The notes under the pieces were generated by a model that ran no database searches, had not been told where the DNA came from, and worked only from the letters and a program-made list of their open reading frames with translations. From Silurus meridionalis (taxonomy: Eukaryota > Chordata > Actinopteri > Siluriformes > Siluridae), in contig NC_060896.1 of assembly GCF_014805685.1 (NCBI RefSeq), positions 16,739,777 through 16,803,776 of the forward strand: 64,000 bases of DNA, read 5' to 3'. Shown here piece after piece: positions 21,671-31,160 of this stretch; position 1 is the first letter of the stretch, and each line of letters begins with the position of its first letter. Position numbers and translations under genes: made by a program.

Positions 21671-22669
21671 TTAAACTGTTTCATACAGGGGGTGAGAGAC
21701 GTTCTTCAGCAATGATGATAGTTTTGCTACTATCCTCCTTTCTCCCACCTCCTGTACAGTGTCCAGAGAAATCCCTAGGTCTGATCTGGCCTCCCTGATC
21801 AGCTTGTCCAATCTCTTCCTTTCTGCATTAGAGATGCTGCTGCACCAGCATACCACACTATAGAATATGGCTGAGGCCCCCACAGAGTCAAAAAAGATCT
21901 TCAGTAGCTCTCCCTGCACTCCAAAAGACCTTAGTCTCCTCAGCAGAAAGAGTCTGCTCTGTCCTTTCTTATAGATTGCCTCAGTGTTGTCTGTCCAGTC
22001 CAGTTTGCTGTTCAGATGAACACCCATGTATTTGTTCCCCTGAATGTTCACTGGTGGTAATGAAGTTTGTTTGTGCCTACGGAAAATCACCACCAGTTCT
22101 TTGGTTTTCCCCGCATTTATCTGGAGGCAGCTCTGTTGGCACCAGTCCACAAAGTTCTGGATCAGTCCTCTGTACTCCCTGTCATCATCATCTGTGATCA
22201 GATCGACGATGGCAGAGTCTTCAGAGAACTTCTGCAGGTGACAGGTTGCTAAACTGAACATAAAGTGTGCAGTGTAGACGGTGAAGAGGAAAAGGGCTTG
22301 AACCGTTCCCTGACAGGCTCCACTGTTGCAGACAACCATGTCAGACTCACAGTCATGAGTCCTCACATACTGTGGTTTGTCTGTGAGGTAGTCCAATATC
22401 AAGGCAGACAGATGGTGGTCCACCTCCATGTACACCATCTTATCCCTTAAGAGCATAGGTTGAATGGTGTTAAATGCACTAGAGAAGTAAAAAAACAAGA
22501 CTCTCACTGTGCTCCCAGCCTTTTCCAGGTGCGTAATAGCCAGATTTAGGAGGAAGATGACAGCGTCTTTCACTCCAATGCCAGATTGGTAGGCAAACTG
22601 AAGTGGATACATTGATGGGCTCACCAGAGGTCGGAGATGAGTGAGCACCAGCCTCTCTGATGTCTTCAT
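21671..22669 (-). pseudogene. Rex1 reverse transcriptase, palm to C-terminus
   Basis: An open 332-residue frame, the longest LINE frame in the window. RT motifs in order: LTHLRPLVSP and LQFAYQSGIGVKDAV (fingers, residues about 10-35), FFYFSSAFNT (motif A, normally FFDFSSAFNT, so the catalytic Asp reads Tyr), and ACQGTVQALFLFTVYT (motif B). Motif C reads FSEDSAIV where FSDDSA/FADD-type is expected, and KTKELVVIFRR (motif D) follows. The thumb and C-terminal segment run from KLDWTDNTEAIYKKGQSRLF to RLDKLIREARSDLG. Two altered catalytic positions make it inactive although the frame is open. Confidence 0.87.
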
Positions 22670-22719
22670 CAGGTGAGCGGTCAGTGCTACTGGTCAGTAG
22701 TCCCCAAAGTCATTTGGGC

Positions 22720-23073
22720 TCAACTTCTTTTGTACAGGTACCACGCAGGATGTTTGGCATAGCTGTGGCACCTTCCCCAGTTCAGGATTAGGTCAAACAT
22801 GTACAGCAATATGCCACACAGCTGGTTTGCACAGGTCTTGAGTAGCCTGGAGCTGAAGCTGTCTGGGCCCACAGCCTTCCTCATCTTCCTGAGCTCCATT
22901 GTCACCTGAGCTTCTGTAAGGGGCAGTATGTATTGGTTGGAGTGGAGGCTGGAGGGAATTGGTGGGGGGGTGGAGTTAGGTGTGTTGTGTGTAGGCTGTG
23001 AGCTGATAGCAGTGCAGAGAGAGATGGGGCTGGAGCAGCTTGCTGTGAAAGCGGAGAAGGGGAGTTGCAGCAC
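22720..23073 (-). pseudogene. Rex1 ORF2, linker and RT fingers
   Basis: Continues the Rex1 protein upstream of a frameshift near 22700. It has a Pro/Ser/Thr-rich linker (residues 1-50), then LTEAQVTMELRKMRKAVGPD and SFSSRLLKTCANQLCGILLY, the conserved KAxGPD motif and fingers of LINE RTs. Confidence 0.82.
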
Positions 23074-23085
23074 TATAACTATATA

Positions 23086-23315
23086 ACTATAAGGGTGTTA
23101 ATAATAAAAACTGGCATGAAGAAACATGTGTTTGCCTATTACATTTTACGTCTTAAATTTTTATTTTAATCACATCGGCCTACCTTTTCTTTAGTTCCAC
23201 CTCTGTCTGTTCTGTCCCACTGACATGGTTTACCAAAGCAGCAACATGTTTCCACTCCCACTACTTGTTTTTATTGTTGATTAGCAAGTTAAATTGCTGG
23301 ATTGTTGAGTGTTGT
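23086..23315. other. Short unassigned spacer
   Basis: Nothing identifiable. Confidence 0.35.
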
Positions 23316-23410
23316 TTTAGATTAGATTAGATTTAGCTTTATTGTCATTGTGCACAGTACATGCACAAAACCAATGAGATACAGTTAGCATCTTACCAGA
23401 CATACATGAG
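23316..23410 (-). mobile_element. LINE 3' tail fragment
   Basis: Begins with AGATTAGATTAGATT repeats followed by TTTATTGTCATTGTGCACAG. This is a typical reversed LINE 3' end with its short tandem tail. Confidence 0.6.
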
Positions 23411-23418
23411 TGGCCCAT

Positions 23419-24115
23419 TGTCAAGGATCCACCTGCCACGCCCCCCCTCGGTAGCTGTCACGCTGCCTCGCTATGCTGCACCCGGCATTAATGAGAGACA
23501 GGTGTCTGTTCTGGTGTTCCTCCGAGCGCACCGCTCCATTCCAGAGATCCTCCGAGCGCGCCGCTTTGTTCCAGAGTTCCTACGAGCATGCCGCTCCGCT
23601 CCACTTCAGCGTTCCGCCGAGCGCTCTCCAGGCTGCCACCAGACCGCGACAAGGACAAGACGTTGTCGGCAAACCCCTCCGGATGTGCCATCGTACCTCC
23701 AGGTTCCTCTGTAGGCGACGTCTCACCCCCGAGCTCCTCTGAAGGCGACATCTCGCCTCCAAACTCCCCAGAAGGTGACATTTTGCCTCCAAGCTCCTCT
23801 GAAGGCGACGTCTCGCCTCCAAGTTTCCCAGAAGGTGACGTCTCACCTCCAAGTCCCTCTGATGGCAACATCACGCTTTTAATACCCTCAGAAACCACTT
23901 CCTGCATCCCTGCATTGCTTACCTTCTCTCTTTTGCAGAAGCTAAATGGTGCTACCACCATTTTGTAGCTCCTGGTTGTCACGACGTCACGACTTGCCCA
24001 TTGGCCAGATTTCACACGTGGTTCAGCGCGTGGACAATGCGAGGCATTCCCAAAGTGTGGTGACACAGCGTCTCGTTCCCTTATGGAACTAGGGGAACAT
24101 TCATAACCTAGATAC
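23419..24115 (+). mobile_element. LTR-element debris with a 30-bp minisatellite
   Basis: The opening TGTCAAGGATCCACCTGCCA resembles the LTR start at 60062, TGTCAGGGATCCTCCTGCTA. An internal region carries the minisatellite at 23705-23884. The end (about 24040-24110) contains ACAGCGTCTCGTTCCCTTAT and ATAACCTAG, similar in reverse to 35232-35285. No gag or pol domain is recognisable. The large minus-strand frame across it is a by-product of the repeat. Confidence 0.5.
23705..23884. repeat. 30-bp minisatellite, six units
   Basis: Six consecutive 30-bp units of the type TCCTCTGAAGGCGACGTCTC plus GCCTCCAAGC. On the plus strand they read as 10-residue repeats around SEGDVSPPSS. The minus strand is also open and reads as GG(E/K)(T/M)SPSEEL-like repeats. 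Related units occur at 14060-14155 (reverse) and about 60775-60850. Confidence 0.88.
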
Positions 24116-24176
24116 ATACAAGGAAAAAGATATGTTAACAAATATACTTTGTTTGCAAAAAAAAAATAAAATAAAA

Positions 24177-24177
<1 letters not shown>

Positions 24178-24221
<44 letters not shown>
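24178..24221. repeat. (TA)n microsatellite
   Basis: Uninterrupted TA repeat directly abutting the LINE fragment that follows. Confidence 0.93.
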
Positions 24222-24223
<2 letters not shown>

Positions 24224-24224
24224 C

Positions 24225-25080
24225 TATGCAGAGTTAAGCCACGGAAGTCTGCTGGACCAGACAACATCCTGGCAGAGTGCTCAGGGAATGTGCACAACAG
24301 CTAGCGGATGTCTTCACCGACATCTTCAACATCTCCCTGAGCAGCGCCACTGTTCCAACGTGCCTCAAGACGACGACCATCATTCCCGTGCCAAAGAAGT
24401 CGACTGTCTCCTGCCTCAATGACTATCGTCCTTTTGCACTCACACCCAATGTGATAAAGTGCTTCGAGATGCTCAGACTGACTGGGAGACCTCAGTCAGT
24501 CCAGATCGGAAACAGCATCTCCAGCACACTGAGCAATGGAGCCCCTCAGAGCTGTGTGCTCAGTCCACTGCTGTTCACGCTGCTGACTCACGACTGTGTA
24601 GCAATGCACAGCTCGAATCATATCATCAAGTTAGCCAATGACACGACCGTGGTGGGTCTCATCAGAAGGAACGACGAGTCAGCATACAGAGAGGAGGTGC
24701 AACGGTTAACAGCCTGGCGCCACAACCTGTCTCTGAACGTGGACAAAACTAAAGAGATGGTTGTTGACTTCAGGAGAACACAGTGTGACCATTCTCCACT
24801 GATCATCTATGGATCATCAGTGGAGATCGTCAAGAGCACCAATTCCTAGGTGTTCACTTGGCGGATAACCTCACCTGGTCACTCAACACCAGCTCCATCA
24901 CCAAAAAAGCACAGCAGCATCTCTACTTCCTGAGAAGGCTGAGGAAAGCTCATCTCCCTCCCCCCATCCTGACCACGTTCTACAGAGGGACCATTGAGAG
25001 CATCCCTCGCAGCTGCATCACTGTCTGGTTTGGGAACTGCACCGTCCCAGATCGCAAGACCCTACAGGGGATAGTGTAGA
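24225..25080 (+). pseudogene. CR1/L2-like LINE fragment, copy 2 (RT palm deleted)
   Basis: Same family as 3988-6161, on the plus strand. It starts in the RT fingers ([20 protein letters not shown]) and continues through [20 protein letters not shown] to KCFEMLR. It then jumps over the motif A region to [12 protein letters not shown], and goes on with [14 protein letters not shown]. The FADD-type motif reads LANDTTVVG. Then come [11 protein letters not shown] and [20 protein letters not shown]. It stops abruptly at 25080 without the 3' UTR. The frame 24277-24849 is open for 190 codons, but the internal deletion removes catalytic residues. Confidence 0.86.
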
Positions 25081-25118
25081 CAACAGGCTGGGTAGTAACC
25101 GTAAAAAAAACCAAAAAA

Positions 25119-25290
25119 ACAAAGTGTCTAAAAACGTTCGACCGCAGCGCTGGATAGTTCACAGAAAAACACAAAAATAAAGTGTCCAAAAACATATGAC
25201 CACGTGCCGAATAGTCCACTTAAAGAAACACAAAAAAAACAACAAAGTGTCCAAAAACTTATGACCACATGCTGAATATCCACATCCGCA
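25119..25290. repeat. About 60-bp tandem repeat, three units
   Basis: Three diverged units containing AAAGTGT(C/T)(C/T)AAAAAC, then GACC(A/G)C-type and GAATA(G/T)TCCAC-type motifs. They begin near 25119, 25176 and 25241. Confidence 0.75.
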
Positions 25291-25384
25291 TCTATTTATG
25301 CAACGGCAATATGGCGGCCGGGACGGTTGCGAGTTCGCGCTACCCCAGAAGCGGGAGGTGCGGAGGCAGAAGAACCAGAAGTGC

Positions 25385-25790
25385 GCGCGCCACTGGCTGA
25401 CAGCTGAGGTCCTTCACAATCTTCCTGGCCCTGGTCCAGCACCATGTGCTGTAAATGGGTAGTCCCTTATGCGTCTCATGTGGTACAGAAGCTGCCGGGC
25501 TTTCTTCACCAGGGTGTTGATGTGACAGGTTCAAGACAGGTCCTGTGTGATGTGAACACCTAAGTACCCAAAACTGTCTACTCTCTCCACTGGGGTCCCA
25601 GTGACGTTTGCAGGTTGGTATGACTGCTCCTGCTCCGTGCTGAAGTCCACTATCAACTCCTTAGTCTTGCTGATGTTCAGGAGAAGATTGTTCTCCTGGC
25701 ACCATCTTTCCAGGTTTTTAATCTTCTGTAGGTAGGCTGTCTCATTGTTATTGAAGGGTTTTGAATGTTTAGCACAATTCACACCACTGG
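25385..25790 (-). pseudogene. LINE RT C-terminal fragment (Rex/CR1 group)
   Basis: Minus strand 25782-25531 encodes YLQKIKNLERWCQENNLLLN and ISKTKELIVDFS, then VTGTPVERVDSFGYLGVHI: RT motifs D and E and the thumb of a CR1-group LINE. A further 140 bp to 25385 continues the thumb. It is a different family from the two main LINEs of the window. Confidence 0.8.
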
Positions 25791-25878
25791 CGATTTAAGT
25801 ACACAAAAAACTCATGAAACATTGATTCAGTCTTCTGAAATGTTAATATTATGTAATTTTGTGGAAGGGAGGAATGAC

Positions 25879-25963
25879 AGTAGGTGTGTTCGACTTGAAG
25901 CGGCACTGCGCAGACCGATCGGTTTATGACATCAAAGTGCCGGGAGAGTCAAACACACCTACT
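25879..25963. repeat. 85-bp inverted repeat (MITE-like)
   Basis: AGTAGGTGTGTTCGACTT at 25879-25896 and GAGTCAAACACACCTACT at 25946-25963 form 18-bp inverted ends with two mismatches. The GC-rich centre GCACTGCGCAGACCGATCGG stands out from AT-rich surroundings. Possibly a tiny non-autonomous DNA element. Confidence 0.6.
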
Positions 25964-28644
25964 CCCTCAGTTAACATGCACACTACCGCGAGCACAGCAA
26001 TCCTTTACATAACTCAGAAACCAAAAGCTTTTGCGTAAGTCTATTCTTGCACATGATTTTTTTTCCCCGTTTTTACGTGGGACATTCCCATATTTTAACT
26101 CTATTTTAAGTATCTCAATTTGTTATGAAAAATATGTTTGTCCCATATTTCATCTTTTCTAAAATGTCTTTATTGTTGGGTATTATCAGTAGTCTTCTGT
26201 CATGTAAAAATAGCCTAATCCCTCTATATGAGCACGACATACGCAGATAAGAGCAAAACCTTTTTTATTTGAATGTACTCACAATTAAAAACAATTTGTG
26301 CCACTGTAAAAAGTTAAGAAACACAATGTGCATTCAGCTATCTCAGTTTCTGTGAACTTGAAGCAAGTGAAAATGAAATAAAATAAAATTAAGTGAAACG
26401 TTTTATGTATAGGGATTTACTGTATTGCTTGTGTCAATTCTGGGGTGTGACTCACCCTTGATTCATGATGGGGCGCATACTTCAAGGTGTCTGCAATGCA
26501 CTCTTCTAGGACCTTTACTGGTACATTACAATGCATCTTTTGCCAAGCCTCCAAAAAAAAAATTTTATATTAACAATTAATTCTTTTTTACATATAGTTA
26601 CAACTAAATCCACATAAAACAGTGTCCTTCATATGTGTTTGCTGTACTACTACAGTGAAGTGTTTGTGAGCAGGACAGCTTTTCATATTATACATTAAAA
26701 AGTTTAAAATGTTATTTTCTTTTAAAATGGCATGGGCATTTAAAATGTAATGTAATGCAAGTTTTGCCTTTTTGAAGTTGATTGAATTATATACATTGCG
26801 GCACATTTTAACTGATAAAAATAGCAAATATGTTCTGGAAAATACAGTTGACAGACATTGTTTGCTGTTAAATTCACTTACAGTGTTTTTCCTGTATTTG
26901 CGATCTTTCAGCTTCATCCAATTCTTCTGTGTTTTACTGGGATTCAGCAGAAACTCACTGGAAGTGTTGCTTTGTTTGACAACACTTTTTAAAAGAGTTT
27001 AAACTGTAAAAATATTTTCTTGAGGTATGAACTCGTCTTCCAGAAGAATCCGGAAACTCGACTCTGTCATCACAATTTTTAATACATAGTATATATAACA
27101 TGACAAAATATACAAATGAATCATGGTAATTAATTGAAGCAACAGCTATAAATACGTTAAAAAGAAAATTAATTACTGGTATTTACCTTTTGGTGTACTG
27201 TATCGGTTATCGATTCCCCAAAATCATGTACACCCAACACTGACTAAAACCACCACGAATAAAGCAATATTCACCGACCATCACAAAATGCCGATCGGAA
27301 CTTACCTCACTACTGATTTTGGGCACGAACATACAAATTTGAAAGCTAACATATTAGCTTATGTAAATATGACCACTGCATTATAACATTTTGCCTTTTT
27401 ATCTGCATTTGAATAGTTTATAGCTTTTAGAAACTTAGACTTAAAAAAAAATATATTTACCTCACAGCAAGTCATTCATCACCTATAATGCTTTGGTTAA
27501 AATATTAATATGATTTAAATGGGACAAAATATAAACTATTTTAATTGGGTCAATTAATCAAACCCGAAAAAAGAATCACTGGCCTATTGTTTTTAACGGC
27601 TCTCTGCATGTGTGTGTGTGTTAGTGTGTGTGCGTATGTGCTGTGTCTGAGCCCTTCGATGTTCTGTAAGCAACAGTGACTGAATGATGAAACTCTTGCG
27701 ATAATAAGCAGAATCAGGAGTTGCGTTGATGCTGATTACTATTATTATTTTTAGTATTAAAAGAAGAATGAGATGGATGTGTTTATAATCAGGTTCATGA
27801 AACAGCTCTCTTGCACTTGTTGTATTGGTCAGTACATATTGGTGACTTTTGTCATTAATTGTTATAAAATTATTTGCCACCACTTACTGGCAGTTTTATT
27901 TTTATTTTTAAATACATAATTATTATACATCATTATTTTCAATCATATTTTTATATTAATAATCTATTATTTACATTTAATCATTTGGTTTACATATATT
28001 ATGAGAATGTTCTATGGGCAATTAACATTAGGAGAATATAATAGGAGTACAATTACAGGACATGTTCATGAACATTTAGAACATTTTATGACAACAATGA
28101 AAATATTTAGAATTTAGCAAAAAATAAATAAATAATAATAACATTCAGAAGTTATAAGAACTTTTTATCGTAATGTTTTCAGGTCATTTAAGTACAATAA
28201 CGTTGTAATGACATTCCATGAATGTTGTTCTCGATGTTTTAATAAAATTTTGTAATTATTCAGCAAATACTAATAGCATCAGAAGAATGTTTAAAAAACA
28301 TAGTTCTAAGAAATTCTTAGGTGAACATTAGGAGCAGTCTTACAAATAACAAGTACAAATATTTTTTTTACTCAGTTTCATGGTGTTACAATCTTCTAAT
28401 GTGTTGAGCAACAATTCTTATTTTTAAATCCTCAAAGAGTTCTTTGCTATGAGGTGTCATGTTGAACAACCAGTTCAAACCCCAAATTTTAACTGCTCTT
28501 ATATAAGATACACATATTTGAAGCTGGTTTTGGATCAATAATAATCTCAGATGTTGAGCTATTTTATGAGTTGTTCAGGAGCCCCTGTTTCCACAATTTC
28601 TACTGACTATATAAGACTGTAGAAAGGACATTACTCATAACCAC
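25964..28644. other. Longest stretch without recognisable elements
   Basis: AT-rich DNA with only short chance frames. Contains a TG-rich tract at 27608-27640 and several clusters of GAACATT(T/A)AGAAC-like words (28060-28330) that may be an old repeat. I see no exon with convincing flanks here. Confidence 0.45.
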
Positions 28645-29170
28645 ACACTTTTTTATGATTTATAATTACACTTCCTGGTAGATGGCTGTGCTGACCTTGG
28701 ACTTGAAAAAACACAGGGTCACACTTCCAGCAGATGACTCCCCAAACCACCACTGACTGGGCAAACTTTACACTGGACCTCAAGCAACTTGGATTCTGTG
28801 CCTCCCCTCTCGTCTTCCAGACTCTGGGACCTTGATTTCCAAATGAAATGCAAACTTTTCTTTCCTTTCTCTGAAAAGATTACTTTGGCCCACTGAGCAA
28901 CAGTCCAGTCCTTTTTGTCCTTTGCCCAGGTAAGACACCTCTGATGTTGTCTCTGGTTCAGAAGTGGCTTGAAACAAGAAATGCCCATGGTTACGTGTGT
29001 TGGTTTTTGAAGCACTGACTCCAGCTGCAGTCAACTCTCTTGTAAATATCCCCCAAATTCTTGAATGGGCTTTGTTTTACCTTTTTCTACCACGTTTTCC
29101 TTCCATTCAACTTTCCAAAAATGTGCTTGGATACAGCAATCTGTGAACAGCAGCTTCTTTAGCGATGACC
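28645..29170 (-). pseudogene. Tc1-like transposase fragment
   Basis: On the minus strand, KPLLNQRQHQRCLTWAKDKK and DWTVAQWAKVIFSE (about 28985-28850) match the Tc1 region leading to the second catalytic aspartate. The expected FSDESKF reads FSE-KGK after a frameshift. SLHFIWKSRSQS, then CPVSGGLG (where VMVWGA is usual), continue to about 28670. Upstream (29040-29170) is the HTH-side sequence, ending at the hairpins. It lacks the third catalytic residue and is broken in frame. Confidence 0.8.
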
Positions 29171-29174
29171 TTTT

Positions 29175-29294
29175 GTCAATGATTGTCTAGACAATGGTCA
29201 AGTCATAGGGGAAAGACTGCTGACTTGACCATTGTCTAGACAATCATTGACACCCAATCAGGTTTCCTGAGCCATTAAATGGCTCAGGAAACCT
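29175..29294. repeat. Two adjacent hairpin-forming inverted repeats
   Basis: The first has perfect 31-bp arms 29175-29205 and 29221-29251 around a 15-nt loop; each arm also contains the palindrome ATTGTCTAGACAAT. The second has 17-bp arms 29260-29276 and 29278-29294 separated by one base (AGGTTTCCTGAGCCATT against its complement). Both lie in the 5' part of the Tc1-like copy, where ordinary relatives, as I remember them, have single, non-palindromic sequence. Confidence 0.92.
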
Positions 29295-29344
29295 TTGCAG
29301 GTGTTTGGATTTAATTAGCCAATTAGAGTGTGACACCACAAGTC

Positions 29345-29686
29345 TCCAATATTGAACTTTTTCACTTTAACTCTGGACTTGCACAGCACAGTGCCACTTT
29401 ATACCACACCATACTACACACAGACACTTTAAGGACAATAATGTTAATCACTTAAATTTTTACTGTCATATGCATCTATGTATATACACATATTTTCACA
29501 TATCTTCATATATTTTATATAGTGTATACTTTTTATTTATCCGCCTTCTTATTTTTCTTATTTTCTTATTATATTCCATTCCTTTTTATGCTTGAATGCC
29601 ATACAGTCGTAAAAAGCATTTCACTGCATGTTGTACTCTGTATGTATGTGTATGTGACAAATAACATTTGATTTGATTTGAATATT
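29345..29686 (+). mobile_element. LINE 3' UTR fragment with ATTTG tail
   Basis: It passes through GCATTTCACTGCATGTTGTA and GTGTATGTGACAAATAAC and ends in the tandem tail ATTTGATTTGATTTG. Typical of a fish CR1/L2-group LINE 3' end on the plus strand, probably another family from those with ORFs here. Confidence 0.7.
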
Positions 29687-29996
29687 CTATTTTTCTGAAT
29701 TTTGGGTATTCATAAGCTTTAAGCCATAATCATCAAAAATGAAAAGAAATAAACACTTGAAATATATCATTCTGTGTGTGAAGTTTTACATTCACTTTTT
29801 AATGATATTCTAATTTATTGAGATGCACCTGTACATTTAAATCAAAATAAACAACTGTGTGAATGTTAAACTGATAGTTCATTTGTTATTAGGTTAATAG
29901 GTTAATATGAGGTTCAGTGTTGCTTTATATTTTGTGAACCAGAAAGTGTCATTACCTCTGTTTAGATATGACTCAAAACACAAACAAATATTTTCA
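29687..29996. other. Probable Tc1-like terminal debris, unassigned
   Basis: AT-rich. AATGAAAAGAAATAAACACTTG and the following TCTGTGTGTGAA, ending near GATGCACCTGTAC at 29823-29835, resemble the terminal part of a mariner-type repeat. No coding content. Confidence 0.35.
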
Positions 29997-30363
29997 AGTC
30001 AAGAGTCATGTCAGGAAGCTTTTTGTAATTTCAACCATATATAGTTGATGCAGTACACAGTGAAATAAAACAAAGTTTTTCCAGGACCCTGGTGCTACAT
30101 AAAACACGATAGAGCTGCATACAAAACACAGAGTGACTACCACAGTTAGTAACCTACTGTATGTTATAAAGTTCAATGTGCAAAAGAGAACTGTTTACAG
30201 GAGTGTACTTGTACATAAACACAAAAGGCTGTGCAAAACAGCAGCAGCAGTCAAGTTAATTTGCAAAACAGCATGAAAACAGATAATAAAATAATACTAT
30301 AAAATGGGTGGTGCTGAAAACATGGACGTGTGTGAATTGAAATGAGTATAAGTGTGTGTTTGA
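29997..30363 (-). mobile_element. CR1/L2-like LINE copy 3, 3' UTR part
   Basis: Begins with the family tip TCAAGTCAAGAGTC and continues with TTGATGCAGTACACAGTG and CCCTGGTGCTACAT, matching 3988-4390 and 46813-47165. It is split from the rest of the LINE (33276-35225) by the RTE insertion. Its last 16 bp (30348-30363) are the left target duplication. Confidence 0.87.
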
Positions 30364-30431
30364 CGGAGGAGAAGGAGAGGAGGAAGACGTCTACAGAGAC
30401 GGCAGGAAAAGGAGCAGTGTAGGAGAGTAGA

Positions 30432-31160
30432 GGTTCCGGTTGGTACTTTAAATGTTGGTACTATGACGGGTAAAGGGAGAGAGATAGCTGATATGATGGA
30501 GAGGAGAAAGGTAGATATGCTGTGTGTTCAGGAGACCAAGTGGAAAGGGAGTAAGGCCAGGAACATTGGAGGTGGATTTAAACTGTTTTATCATGGTGTG
30601 GATGGGAAGAGAATAGAGAATGGATAGGGGTGATTCTGAAGGAAGAGTACAGTAAGAGTGTAGTGGAGGTGAAGAGAGTTTCTGATAGGGTGATGATCGT
30701 GAAGGTGGAAGTTGAAGGGATGATGATAAATGTCATCAGTGCACAAGTTGGCTGTGAGATGGAGGAAAAGGAAAGATTCTGGAGTGAATTAGATGACGTG
30801 GTAGATGGTGTACCTAGGAAAGAACGATTGGTGATTGGGGCAGACTTTAATGGGCATGTAGGTGAAGGGAACAGAGGTGATGAGGAGGTGATGGGTAGGT
30901 ATGGTTTTAAGGAGAGGAATGTGGAAGGGCAGATGGTGGTAGATTTTGCTAAAAGGATGGAAATGGCAGTGGTGAACACTTATTTTAAGAAGAAGGAGGA
31001 TCATAGGGTGACGTATAGGAGTGGAGGAAGGTGCACACAGGTGGACTATGTGCTATGCAGGAGATGCAACCTGAAGGAGATTGGAGACTGTAAGGTGTTG
31101 GCGGGGACAGTGTAGCTAGACAGCATCGGATGGTGGTCTGTAGGATGGTTTTGGAGGCGA
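30432..31160 (+). pseudogene. RTE apurinic-type endonuclease domain
   Basis: The frame starts with VGTLNVGTMTGKG, the first conserved motif. QETKWKGSKA (30532-30560) supplies the catalytic glutamate, and GADFNGHVGEGN (about 30840) the D-x-N pair. VTYRSGGRCTQVDYVLCRR (31009-31065) supplies a late aspartate. The final S-x-H motif survives only across a stop near 31113. A TAG near 30625 and the stop at 31113-31115 break it. The domain nicks the target DNA to prime reverse transcription; in gene catalogues it is often mislabelled 'craniofacial development protein 2-like'. Confidence 0.88.

Larger units (their letters stand above)
21254..23085 (-). mobile_element. Rex1-type LINE (5'-truncated)
   Basis: A minus-strand non-LTR retrotransposon of the fish Rex1/Babar type in the CR1 group. 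The 3' UTR ends near 21254 with the Rex1-like tail (reverse of GATATACCTTTATTCGTCCC). ORF2 occupies 23073 down to 21671. A 5'-truncated insertion begins at about 23085, so the endonuclease is missing. Its RT differs from the other CR1-like family in the window. A short piece of the same family lies at 52945-53062 inside the CACTA-like element, and a C-terminal piece at 37605-37925. Confidence 0.88.

Noticed and set aside
23488..24297. Long minus-strand reading frame (269 codons) across the minisatellite
   Set aside because: It exists because the 30-bp unit is a multiple of three and lacks stops. It includes a (TA)n-encoded Tyr-Ile run and matches no protein.
26588..28000. Several 60-110-codon frames in the AT-rich region
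   Set aside because: Composition-driven, with no domain, splice signals or similarity to anything in the window.
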